Source: Halobacteria archaeon
GTDB taxonomy: Archaea; Halobacteriota; Methanoliparia; Methanoliparales; Methanoliparaceae
Length of the DNA: 7,210 nucleotides
Reading direction: 5' to 3'
Assembly: GCA_013329575.1 (NCBI GenBank)
Contig: DUJX01000100.1
Span: forward strand, 1-7,210
The translations under genes and the position numbers were made by a program. Shown one piece after another: positions 1 through 6,664 of this stretch. Below the pieces are notes generated by a model. The model saw only the letters and a program-made list of their open reading frames with translations, did no database searches and was not told the DNA's origin. Within the stretch, counting starts at the first letter, position 1, and every line of letters starts with the position of its first letter.

Positions 1-603
1 GAGTGTAAAGCAATGTTGGATAACGGAGCTGCAGAAGAGTCTAATAAAATTTTGAAAGAGATAGGACTAAAATATACCGGCAATATAAATATAAACCATA
101 TCTTTGAGATTTTTTATTATTTGATTCCTGAAATAGAGCGGAAGATAACGAAAAAATTTGAAGATCTACCCGTCGCAGTGCATTACGGTTGCCATTATAC
201 TAAGATGTTCAGGGATCTCGCTATACCTAATTCGTTGGAATCGCTCGTATCTGTTACAGGTGCTACTCCCGTAGAATACACTGAAAAGAATCTATGCTGT
301 GGAATGGGGTTTTCGCATACTTTAAACAATAGAACGGATAGTAGAAAGATCGCAGAAAGAAAACTACGATCGATCAAGGATGCAGGAGCAAAGGTGGTAG
401 TAACAGCATGCCCAGGATGCCAGATAACCTTCGATCGAAATCAGGCAACGATAGAAGAAAAAACTAAAGAAAAATTTGGGTTGGTTTATCTAAATTATGC
501 CCAACTGATCGCTTTAGCCATGGGTGCAGATCCGTACGATACTATTGGTATTCAGACGCATTCTAATCCAGTAGAGCCTATATTAAGATATCTTGATCGA
601 TGA
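1..603 (+). CDS. HdrB/SdhE-like CCG-domain iron-sulfur protein (3' part)
   Basis: This is the C-terminal part of a cysteine-rich CCG-domain protein of the heterodisulfide reductase B/D family. The frame is open from base 1, so the true start lies outside the window and the ATG at 13 is internal. The Cys codon at 4-6 probably belongs to the CxxC of the first CCG repeat. The second repeat is complete: Cys at 190-192 (HYGCHY), Cys-Cys at 295-300 (LCCGMG) and CPGC at 409-420. The spacing is C-x34-CC-x36-C-x2-C, as expected for a motif holding a non-cubane [4Fe-4S] cluster. The end (LNYAQL, then ALAMGADP) is typical of HdrB. Family members include methanogen HdrB, the SdhE-type membrane anchor of archaeal succinate dehydrogenase, and ETF- or lactate-linked Fe-S oxidoreductases. 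TCA-cycle and acyl-CoA genes nearby favour one of the non-methanogenic roles, but the partner genes are off the left edge. Family assignment is firm; the exact complex is not known. Confidence 0.88.
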   Translation, partial: ECKAMLDNGAAEESNKILKEIGLKYTGNININHIFEIFYYLIPEIERKITKKFEDLPVAVHYGCHYTKMFRDLAIPNSLESLVSVTGATPVEYTEKNLCCGMGFSHTLNNRTDSRKIAERKLRSIKDAGAKVVVTACPGCQITFDRNQATIEEKTKEKFGLVYLNYAQLIALAMGADPYDTIGIQTHSNPVEPILRYLDR

Positions 604-618
604 AGTTATCGGTGAAAT

Positions 619-644
619 TGTGAGGATTCATCAGAATCTTTATA
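619..644 (+). other. Potential RNA hairpin between the CCG gene and the antiporter gene
   Basis: Bases 619-629 can pair with 634-644 around the loop ATCA, giving an 11-bp RNA stem with three G-U pairs and a perfect GATTC/GAATC core. It starts 15 bases after the stop codon. No U-tract follows, so it is a weak terminator candidate. It overlaps the TATA-like element proposed for the antiporter gene. This is read from sequence only and could be chance. Confidence 0.25.
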
Positions 645-647
645 TTA
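638..647 (+). promoter_or_regulatory. TATA-like element, candidate promoter for antiporter gene
   Basis: The sequence CTTTATATTA resembles an archaeal TATA box. Transcription would begin about 26 bases downstream, near 669, giving a leader of roughly 20 bases before the ATG at 688. The 84-base gap from the preceding gene makes a separate promoter plausible. The evidence is motif and spacing only. Confidence 0.3.
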
Positions 648-687
648 AGGATAGAGCTAAAACTACAGGTATCTGTTATCATGTATT

Positions 688-1848
688 ATGTTGTATGACT
701 CATTATTACTAGACCTTGCAATCATCGTAATAGCTGCGGAGATAGGCAGCATCATATTCAGCAAGCTGAAACTCTCTCCGATACTCGGAATGCTTATTGT
801 AGGTATCATCTTCGGTCCATTTTCTCCAGGATTATCCATCGATCCGGCAAACATTGCAGATCTTGCCGAACTAGGCGCAGTCTTTCTGATGTTCAACATA
901 GGTCTCGAGATGGACTTAAACGTCTTTAAAAAGGTAAAATATACCTCTTCTACCATTTTGATCATTGGTACTCTGTTGTCTTTTGGGGTAGGACTATCGC
1001 TCGGGCTTGCATTTGGATGGGATTTAATGAAGGCAGCATTCTTGGGCGCGATGCTGGTATCGACGTCTACAACTATGGCTCTCAAGTTTATGAGTGATTT
1101 AGGAACGAGGCACAGTATGACAATGGAGGCTGTTGCAGGATCTATCGTTCTAGACGACCTTGCCGGATTGATAGTCATGACCATCGTATCGAGCATCTTT
1201 GTAGAAGAACTGACGTCCGTGCCTAAAATGGTATCGGGAGTCGCGCTTATTGTTGTAATAATGCTCGTTATTATTTATATGGGAAGCAAAATTATTCCGT
1301 TAACTTTAGAGACTACAAATAACGTCTCTCCTGGTAGCGAGGTCTTATTCTCGGTAGGGATGTGTTTCTTACTGGCGTTTATATTCTCTATGTTAAATCT
1401 TTCTTCTTATATGGGCGCATTTTTTGCAGGGTCTATAATCGCATCCACAAAGTATTCTACAAACGTCTCTGTATATATAAAACCGCTAAGCAACTTATTT
1501 TCAGGTATATTCTTCGTATCGATGGGTATGATGGTAGATCCTACTAACCTCTTGCCTATTCTTCCAATTGCATTAATTATATCCCTTGCATCAATGGTAA
1601 AGTTCTTTGGAGCGTTCATTCCTTTATATCTCAAGAAAGTACCGCTCTATGATGCAATTGCAGGAGGGATATATCTTCTTCCAAAAGGAGAGGTAGCAAT
1701 CATCGTTGCAGGGTACGGAATAAGTATAGGCGCGCTCACCTCGGACTTTTTGTCCATTGGTGCCATAGTTATGATCGTGACGTCTCTGATAACAGCATTG
1801 GCTGCCAGATTTGTCAGAGATATGAATGTATCGAAGAATGGTGCCTAA
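688..1848 (+). CDS. NapA-type CPA2 cation/proton antiporter
   Basis: This is a 386-residue, strongly hydrophobic membrane protein of the Na+/H+ exchanger superfamily (PF00999, CPA2 branch) that exchanges Na+ or K+ for H+ across the cytoplasmic membrane. About 12-13 membrane segments are apparent. Asp156-Asp157 (VLDDLAG) is the ion-binding pair of electrogenic antiporters, and Lys305 (SMVKFFG) is the expected salt-bridge lysine. From memory, these positions equal D156, D157 and K305 of Thermus thermophilus NapA. Other hallmarks are STSTT (125-129), near the crossed-helix region, FVSMGM (276-281) and PKGEV (332-336). The protein ends after the last membrane helix, without the RCK/TrkA-N domain of Kef channels, so nucleotide gating is unlikely. 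An in-frame stop at 658 precedes the start. ATG 688 is the first in-frame ATG and has no clear Shine-Dalgarno sequence. The DD pair argues against the KefB/C QD type. Ion specificity cannot be read from sequence. Confidence 0.92.
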   Translation: MLYDSLLLDLAIIVIAAEIGSIIFSKLKLSPILGMLIVGIIFGPFSPGLSIDPANIADLAELGAVFLMFNIGLEMDLNVFKKVKYTSSTILIIGTLLSFGVGLSLGLAFGWDLMKAAFLGAMLVSTSTTMALKFMSDLGTRHSMTMEAVAGSIVLDDLAGLIVMTIVSSIFVEELTSVPKMVSGVALIVVIMLVIIYMGSKIIPLTLETTNNVSPGSEVLFSVGMCFLLAFIFSMLNLSSYMGAFFAGSIIASTKYSTNVSVYIKPLSNLFSGIFFVSMGMMVDPTNLLPILPIALIISLASMVKFFGAFIPLYLKKVPLYDAIAGGIYLLPKGEVAIIVAGYGISIGALTSDFLSIGAIVMIVTSLITALAARFVRDMNVSKNGA

Positions 1849-1901
1849 CTATCTCGTTACACCTTATTTCATTAGACTAAATTGTATCCATTATCTTGAT
1901 A

Positions 1902-1914
1902 TTTTATTTTTTGT
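1902..1914 (+). terminator. T-rich tract, likely terminator of antiporter transcript
   Basis: A run of T interrupted by single A and G bases (TTTTATTTTTTG) lies about 55 bases after the antiporter stop, in the 102-base gap between convergent genes. Oligo-T on the non-template strand is the usual archaeal termination signal. No strong hairpin precedes it. No comparable T-tract is seen on the minus strand after the dehydrogenase stop at 1951. Confidence 0.45.
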
Positions 1915-1950
1915 TATCGTTTATTATCAATTAAATCGTACTAACCTTAT

Positions 1951-3129
1951 CTATCTCATAGTGAAAGCGGAGATGCCTGTTATATCCGATCCTAAGATCA
2001 ATGTGTGGATATCATCGGTTCCTTGATACGTATATACGGCTTCTATATTGCACATATGTCTTATCGGAGAATAATCGAGAGTAACTCCGTTTGCGCCTAA
2101 TATATCCCTTGCAACTCTTGCACAGTACCGTGCCACGGAGACGTTATTCTTCTTTGCCAGAGATATCTGTTGATGCCGTTCTTTTTTATCATCCATCATT
2201 CTACCGAGATGATACGACAAAAGTTGACCTTTTGTTATCTCCATAAGCATCTTTACTAACTTTTCTTGGACCAATTGGTAGGACGCTATCGAAGAGCCAA
2301 ACTGAACCCGGTCTTTGGCATACTTCAACGCGGTCTCATAACAATCTTCTGCCGCACCGAGAGCACCCCAGGATATCGTATATCTCGCCTGATTGAAACA
2401 CATGAATATCTGTCTCGTCCCCTGCCCGGTTATACCCTGCAAAACGTTATCTTCTGGTACCCTACAATCGTCAAACATTAATGCCCCCACATCACCAGAT
2501 CGCATGGATACTTTTTTATCTATGAATGATTGAGTAAAGCCTTCCGTACCTTTTTCTACTAAGAATCCTTTTATCCCTTCTTTGTCTGTTCTTGCAAAGA
2601 CTATCGCGATATCTGCAACCGATCCTTCACTGATCCATTGCTTGTTTCCGTTTATAACCCATTCATCCCCCTCTTTTTTTGCAACCGTCTCTAATCCTGC
2701 AACATCAGATCCTCTGTTCGGTTCTGTTAATCCGAAACAGGCGATCTTCTTACCTTTTGCTATCTGCGGTAGCCACGTCTTTTTTTGTTCATCCGATCCG
2801 AATTGCCATATCGGATACATACATAACCCAGATTGAACACCAACAAAGCTTCTGATGGAGCTATCCACCCGTTCTAACTCTCTACATATCAATCCAAACT
2901 CGATATAACTTAATCCAGGACCTCCGTACTCTTCCGGCACGGGACCGCCTATCAAACCAAGAGATCCCATCTTCGGTGCAATCTTCCTCAAATTTAACGG
3001 TTTTTCTTCTTGAAAAGCATCGACGATTAATGGTTTAACCTCTTTATCTAAAAATTCTTTTGTGCTATCCTTAACAAGTTTTTCTTCCGTTGTAAGCATA
3101 CTCTCTATATTATAATAGTCTAAACTCAT
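1951..3129 (-). CDS. Glutaryl-CoA dehydrogenase-like acyl-CoA dehydrogenase with altered active site
   Basis: This 392-residue protein is a full-length acyl-CoA dehydrogenase, normally a soluble FAD enzyme that oxidises acyl-CoA at C2-C3 and passes electrons to ETF. It matches glutaryl-CoA dehydrogenase (GCDH) best. Shared features are RELERVDSS-IRS (83-94), GLTEPNRGSD (133-142), KQWIS (163-167), FNQARY (245-250), RDILGANG (341-348) and IRHMCNIEAV (356-365), then the end LILGSDITGISAF. Glu86 and Arg93 align with human GCDH Glu87 and Arg94, which contact the distal carboxylate, suggesting a dicarboxyl-CoA ligand. However, the catalytic Glu of YEGT (human Glu370) is Gln369 (CAA codon, 2023-2025), and the Arg twelve residues later is Ser381. 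No Glu occupies the alternative isovaleryl-CoA dehydrogenase position; Ala248 is there. It is the third gene of the sucC-sucD operon, 43 bases after sucD. A GAGAGG sequence (3139-3144) lies 9 bases before the ATG. Family is certain; activity is doubtful. Confidence 0.93.
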   Translation of the reverse strand: MSLDYYNIESMLTTEEKLVKDSTKEFLDKEVKPLIVDAFQEEKPLNLRKIAPKMGSLGLIGGPVPEEYGGPGLSYIEFGLICRELERVDSSIRSFVGVQSGLCMYPIWQFGSDEQKKTWLPQIAKGKKIACFGLTEPNRGSDVAGLETVAKKEGDEWVINGNKQWISEGSVADIAIVFARTDKEGIKGFLVEKGTEGFTQSFIDKKVSMRSGDVGALMFDDCRVPEDNVLQGITGQGTRQIFMCFNQARYTISWGALGAAEDCYETALKYAKDRVQFGSSIASYQLVQEKLVKMLMEITKGQLLSYHLGRMMDDKKERHQQISLAKKNNVSVARYCARVARDILGANGVTLDYSPIRHMCNIEAVYTYQGTDDIHTLILGSDITGISAFTMR

Positions 3130-3138
3130 CTATTTCAG

Positions 3139-3144
3139 CCTCTC
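3139..3144 (-). promoter_or_regulatory. Shine-Dalgarno-like site of the acyl-CoA dehydrogenase gene
   Basis: GAGAGG on the minus strand lies 9 bases before the ATG at 3129. It is the clearest ribosome-binding site in the window and supports this start. It fits translation of an internal operon gene, whereas the gene starts at sucC, thiolase and malic enzyme look leaderless. Confidence 0.45.
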
Positions 3145-3172
3145 TATCCTTCTTTTTCTAAATTAAAAATAA

Positions 3173-4039
3173 TTAAATAACCTCTTCCAATAGATCCGTA
3201 ACATCTTTGGGCGATGCGGCAATCTTTACGCCGACCGAACTTAAAACTTTGATCTTATTCTCTGCAGTTCCGCCTCCACTAGATCCACCGATGATCGCAC
3301 CCGCGTGTCCCATTCGTCTTCCTGGTGGAACGTTTTTTCCAGCAATATATGCCACAACAGGTTTTTCCATCTCTTTAATAAGAACAGAGGCATCTTCTTC
3401 CTCGTTTCCCCCTATCTCTCCTACCATTACGACTGCCTTTGTATCATTATCTTGTTCAAAAAATTTCAATATCTCGGTAATGCTTAAGCCTGTGATCGGA
3501 TCTCCACCTTTTCCAATGCATACAGACTGGCCAAGACCTTTTTCTGATAAATTGGCTGCGATCTCATACATTAACGTTCCGCTTCGTGAAACTATGCCTA
3601 TATTTCCAGGTTTAAAGACATGGTCGGGCATTATGCCAATTTTAATCTTTTGTGACGGTATGATAACCCCTGGGGTATTAGGACCTATTATACGAATTTT
3701 TTTAAGATTTGCATACCAGACGGCATCCATTGTATCATGAACTGGTATTCCTTCGGTAATGACGACGACCGGGTTTAAGTTCATCTCGATCGATTCAAAG
3801 ATCGAACTTTTACAGTATTGTGCAGGAACAAAAATTATCGATGCGTTGGCATTTGTATCGTTAACTGCTTCTTCCACCGTATCGAATACTGGAACATCGT
3901 CTAAATTTTCGCCACCTTTTCCGGGAGAGACGCCTGCTACGATCTGTGTCCCATATCTACGCATTATATTAGTGTGAAATCTACCTTGGTTCCCTGTAAT
4001 ACCTTGGACTACCACCTTTACATCTTTATTTATCATCAT
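3173..4039 (-). CDS. sucD: Succinyl-CoA ligase (ADP/GDP-forming) alpha subunit
   Basis: The alpha subunit of succinyl-CoA synthetase binds CoA and carries the phosphorylated histidine in the reversible reaction succinyl-CoA + NDP + Pi = succinate + NTP + CoA. The 288-residue length is usual for the family. Visible motifs in order are the Rossmann CoA-binding loop QGITGNQG (12-19), GKGG (40-43), ITEGIP (94-99), GPNTPG (119-124), SRSGTL (151-156), GKGGDP (176-181), GEIGG (207-211) and RMGHAG (242-247). His245 is the phospho-histidine, equivalent to E. coli His246. The gene lies 47 bases downstream of sucC in the usual beta-alpha order. Two adjacent ATG codons (4039 and 4036) could start it. A TATA-like box fits the second slightly better, so an internal leaderless transcript is possible alongside the operon message. 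A citryl-CoA or ADP-forming acetyl-CoA synthetase is less likely because the beta subunit next door is a typical SucC. Confidence 0.96.
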   Translation of the reverse strand: MMINKDVKVVVQGITGNQGRFHTNIMRRYGTQIVAGVSPGKGGENLDDVPVFDTVEEAVNDTNANASIIFVPAQYCKSSIFESIEMNLNPVVVITEGIPVHDTMDAVWYANLKKIRIIGPNTPGVIIPSQKIKIGIMPDHVFKPGNIGIVSRSGTLMYEIAANLSEKGLGQSVCIGKGGDPITGLSITEILKFFEQDNDTKAVVMVGEIGGNEEEDASVLIKEMEKPVVAYIAGKNVPPGRRMGHAGAIIGGSSGGGTAENKIKVLSSVGVKIAASPKDVTDLLEEVI

Positions 4040-4055
4040 ACAAGATCATAACATC

Positions 4056-4064
4056 TTTTTATAT
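4056..4064 (-). promoter_or_regulatory. TATA-like element before sucD
   Basis: ATATAAAAA on the minus strand lies 20-28 bases before the second ATG of sucD (4036) and 17-25 before the first (4039). No Shine-Dalgarno sequence is visible between it and the start. This would fit an internal leaderless promoter within the sucCD operon. A+T richness makes chance matches easy. Confidence 0.3.
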
Positions 4065-4086
4065 GTTTTACCTAAGTTCTATCATT

Positions 4087-5217
4087 TTAGTTATACGTAT
4101 TATCTCTCACCAATCGGACTATCATCTTTGCCGCCTCATCCATCGTAGATATAACCGGTATCCCGTTTGATTCGCAGATCTTCCTTCCTTCATCCTCTCT
4201 AGTCCCGACCATCCTTATCACGAAAGGTATATCTATCCTCTTCGTGTTTTTGTATTCGATTATCCCCTTTGCAATCTCATCACATCTGGTTATACCACCC
4301 ATTATGTTTATGAAGACTCCTTTAACGTTTTTATTAGAAAAAACGATATCTATGGCATCAATAACTCTATCTTTCGATGCTCCTCCTCCTAAATCACAAA
4401 AATTAGCAGGATTACCACCATAAAGATTGACTGTATCTATGGTTGCCATAACAAGTCCTGCACCATTGCCTATGATCCCTATATCTCCGTCAAGACCTAC
4501 ATAAGCAATATTCTTCATTTTAGTCATTAATTCTATATCACTATACTGCATTTTGACCTGTTCTTCAAACTCTCTGTGTCTAAACAATGAATTATCGTCG
4601 ATTAAAATTTTGGCATCTGCAGCAAGGAATCTTCCATCGACGGTACGAACAAAAGGGTTAATCTCAACGAGTTCGGCGTCGTATTCTTTAAATATAGTAT
4701 AAAGAGCGGATAAGACCGATGTTACTCCTATCAGATCGTTACCTTTGATGCCGATATCTTTGACGATCTTCCGAGCATTAAAATCCCAGAACCCGAATAA
4801 TGGATCGATATACTTCTTTTTAATACTTTGAGGACTGTTTATGGCAATATCTTCGATATCCATTCCACCGTATGCGCTCGCTAATGCCACCGGCATCTTT
4901 TTGTCACGATCTAAAGTTATTCCAAGATAAAACTCGTGATCGATATCCAATCTCTCTTCTACGAGAACTTTTTTGACCTTCTCTCCTTTTATACTAGTAG
5001 ATAACAGATATTGCACCGTTTTTTTAATCTCGCCATTATTATCGGCAAATTTAATCCCGCCGGCTTTTCCTCTTCCTCCAACCAGAACCTGTGCTTTAAC
5101 AACAGACGGAGTCTCATCAAACTCTATCTTTTCTGCTGTATCCGTAACAACACCTTTTGGTGTCTTTATTCCGTATCGACTCAAGATATCTTTTGCCTGA
5201 TATTCATAAAGTCTCAT
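4087..5217 (-). CDS. sucC: Succinyl-CoA ligase (ADP/GDP-forming) beta subunit
   Basis: The beta subunit of succinyl-CoA synthetase supplies the ATP-grasp nucleotide site and part of the succinate site. The chosen start gives 376 residues beginning MRLYEYQAKDIL, the canonical SucC opening. A further in-frame ATG at 5295 would add 26 residues that match nothing in the family and would run through the promoter region. Motifs are KAQVLVGGRGKAGG (41-54), the ATP-grasp lysine/glycine loop; EINP (185-188) with DAK (201-203), the expected Mg2+ ligands; GNGAGL (250-255); DLGGGAS (275-281); and NIMGGITRCD (304-313), which contacts succinate. The C-terminal flavodoxin-like CoA-ligase domain covers roughly residues 235-370. 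It is the first gene of the operon sucC-sucD-acyl-CoA dehydrogenase and diverges from the thiolase gene. Neither an ATP nor a GTP preference can be read safely from sequence. Confidence 0.96.
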   Translation of the reverse strand: MRLYEYQAKDILSRYGIKTPKGVVTDTAEKIEFDETPSVVKAQVLVGGRGKAGGIKFADNNGEIKKTVQYLLSTSIKGEKVKKVLVEERLDIDHEFYLGITLDRDKKMPVALASAYGGMDIEDIAINSPQSIKKKYIDPLFGFWDFNARKIVKDIGIKGNDLIGVTSVLSALYTIFKEYDAELVEINPFVRTVDGRFLAADAKILIDDNSLFRHREFEEQVKMQYSDIELMTKMKNIAYVGLDGDIGIIGNGAGLVMATIDTVNLYGGNPANFCDLGGGASKDRVIDAIDIVFSNKNVKGVFINIMGGITRCDEIAKGIIEYKNTKRIDIPFVIRMVGTREDEGRKICESNGIPVISTMDEAAKMIVRLVRDNTYN

Positions 5218-5237
5218 TATCTGCCACGAATAATGGC

Positions 5238-5245
5238 ATATATTA
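5238..5245 (-). promoter_or_regulatory. TATA box of the sucC-sucD-acyl-CoA dehydrogenase operon
   Basis: TAATATAT on the minus strand lies 21-28 bases before the ATG at 5217. That is where an archaeal TATA box sits if transcription starts at the start codon, giving a leaderless mRNA. No Shine-Dalgarno sequence is seen before this ATG. The position also supports 5217 over 5295 as the start. Confidence 0.45.
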
Positions 5246-5360
5246 TCTAATAAATATAATTTTTTATTTTTTGTATTAATTAATGAATATATCATAAAAC
5301 TTATATATAGATAATTGCAATCTTCGCTTATTGTATCATTTATTCGTCATATAAAGTACG

Positions 5361-5385
5361 TGTTTGTAATATCTTGTTGTAAACA
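5361..5385. promoter_or_regulatory. Inverted repeat TGTTT-N15-AAACA upstream of the thiolase
   Basis: The half-sites at 5361-5365 and 5381-5385 are perfect inverted copies with centres 20 bases apart, about two helical turns. They sit just upstream of the thiolase TATA-like box, a position suited to a dimeric regulator. The half-sites are only 5 bases in A+T-rich DNA, so chance is possible. Confidence 0.22.
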
Positions 5386-5394
5386 TTTCATTTG

Positions 5395-5402
5395 ATAAAA
5401 TA
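5395..5402 (+). promoter_or_regulatory. TATA-like box of the thiolase gene
   Basis: ATAAAATA lies 24-31 bases before the ATG at 5426, the spacing of a TATA box for a leaderless transcript. Other TATA-like strings in this divergent region (5301-5309 and 5349-5356) would give longer leaders and remain alternatives. Confidence 0.42.
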
Positions 5403-5425
5403 AAGCAAGGCAAGGCGAATTAATA

Positions 5426-6664
5426 ATGAAGAATATAGCAATAGTCGGTGCGGTTCGAACACCGATAGGAAACTATGGTGGAAGCCTAAAAAACATACCT
5501 GCATACGATCTAGCCGCATTAGTACTCAATAACCTGATAAAACGGGTAAATATCACACCAAAAGAGATAGATACGGTCATAATGGGCCAAAACTACCAAA
5601 GCGGAGAATATGTAAACATTGCAAGGATGTCATTGCTCAAGGCAGGTTGGCCTGATAAAATTCCTGCTCTCACGATGGATCGCCGATGTTGTAGCGGGTT
5701 TGATGCTATTGCTCTGGGTTCGATGGAGATCAAATCCGAAAATGCCGATGTTGTCGTGGCAGGCGGAGTTGAAAGCATGAGCACTGCCGAGTTTTACCTT
5801 CCTGGAGAGATAAAATGGGGTATCGGTGGGAAGAGCGGAATGCCGAGAGGGCACGGAGACCTTTCTATCTGGGGCATCCCTCTTTATGACAGGATACAAA
5901 GGGCCAGAGTTATGTCGCAGCCGGAGGAGAGATACGGTATTCTACCGACGATGATGACTTGGGCTGAGACGGCTGCTAAAGAATACGGTATAAGCAGAGA
6001 AAAAGCAGACATGTGGGCATTAAGGAGCAATCAGAGAGCATGTTCGGCGATCAATGATGGTAAGTTCAAAGAAGAGATTGTTTCTGTTCCTATCTTACAA
6101 AATAAATCAAGATCGATCTTATTTGAAAGAGATGAACATCCTAGGTTTGATACTAACTTAGAAGCGTTATCTAAATTAAAACCGGTCTTGAACGGAGTTT
6201 GTACTGCAGGCAACTCAAGCGGAGAGAACGATGGAGCGGCTGCGTGTATGCTCTCTTCCGAAGAAAAGGCGAAAGAATTGGACCAAAAACCGTTGGGTTA
6301 TCTTAAATCATTTGCAATGAGCGCTACCGATCCTACCAAAGCATGGAGATCTCTCTCAATAGCAGCAAAGAAGGCATTAGAAAAAGCAAAGATTACTCTC
6401 GATCAAGTCGATCTGATAGAGATACATGAAGCGTTTGCCTCCCAGGTCTTGGCAAATTTAAAAGAGCTTAACCTGGATGAAGACGACGAGAGGATAAATG
6501 TTAACGGATCTTGTATCGCTTTGGGTCATCCTGTGGGTTGTACCGGTGCAAGGATACTTACTACGCTGTTATATGAAATGATGAGAAGAAACAGGAGATA
6601 TGGACTTTTGGCGATTTGTGGCGGTGGAGGTAACGGTGTTTGTGGGATTGTAGAGCGAGAGTGA
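5426..6664 (+). CDS. Thiolase (acetyl-CoA C-acyltransferase family)
   Basis: This 412-residue thiolase either condenses two acyl-CoAs or cleaves 3-oxoacyl-CoA with CoA. All four catalytic elements are present: nucleophile Cys88 in DRRCCSG (85-91), His334 in HEAFA (334-338), His367 in ALGHPVG (365-371) and acid/base Cys398 in CGGGGNG (398-404). The protein opens with IVGAVRTPIG, as thiolases do, and VAGGVESMS (111-119) is also typical. HEAF instead of the common NEAF is known in mitochondrial trifunctional beta and E. coli FadI thiolases, which favours a degradative 3-ketoacyl-CoA thiolase over an archaeal mevalonate-type acetoacetyl-CoA thiolase. The loop around 120-175 with SQPEERYG resembles bacterial acetyl-CoA acetyltransferases. 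The gene is divergent from sucCD-acyl-CoA dehydrogenase and followed by malic enzyme after 94 bases. Start at 5426 matches the family N-terminus; no strong Shine-Dalgarno is present. A 3-oxoadipyl-CoA thiolase role, linking to SucCD, is possible but unproven. Confidence 0.93.
   Translation: MKNIAIVGAVRTPIGNYGGSLKNIPAYDLAALVLNNLIKRVNITPKEIDTVIMGQNYQSGEYVNIARMSLLKAGWPDKIPALTMDRRCCSGFDAIALGSMEIKSENADVVVAGGVESMSTAEFYLPGEIKWGIGGKSGMPRGHGDLSIWGIPLYDRIQRARVMSQPEERYGILPTMMTWAETAAKEYGISREKADMWALRSNQRACSAINDGKFKEEIVSVPILQNKSRSILFERDEHPRFDTNLEALSKLKPVLNGVCTAGNSSGENDGAAACMLSSEEKAKELDQKPLGYLKSFAMSATDPTKAWRSLSIAAKKALEKAKITLDQVDLIEIHEAFASQVLANLKELNLDEDDERINVNGSCIALGHPVGCTGARILTTLLYEMMRRNRRYGLLAICGGGGNGVCGIVERE

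Noticed and set aside
663..1196. 177-residue open frame on the minus strand within the antiporter gene
   Set aside because: It lies almost wholly antisense to a well-supported membrane protein, has no recognisable domain, and has no ribosome site or promoter of its own.
1826..2026. 66-residue plus-strand frame across the convergent gap
   Set aside because: It overlaps the ends of both flanking genes, runs through the T-rich terminator, and shows no family signature.
3207..3740. 177-residue open frame on the plus strand within sucD
   Set aside because: It is antisense to a highly conserved enzyme; its Pro/Ser-rich, low-complexity product looks like a reverse-strand shadow.
5260..5284. T-rich run and ATTAATTAAT palindrome in the divergent region
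   Set aside because: No plus-strand gene lies upstream to need a terminator here, and the palindrome is all A/T; it is more likely background composition of the divergent promoter region.
5218..5295. N-terminal extension of sucC to the ATG at 5295
   Set aside because: The extra 26 residues do not resemble SucC, the canonical start motif begins at 5217, and a TATA-like box lies inside the extension.
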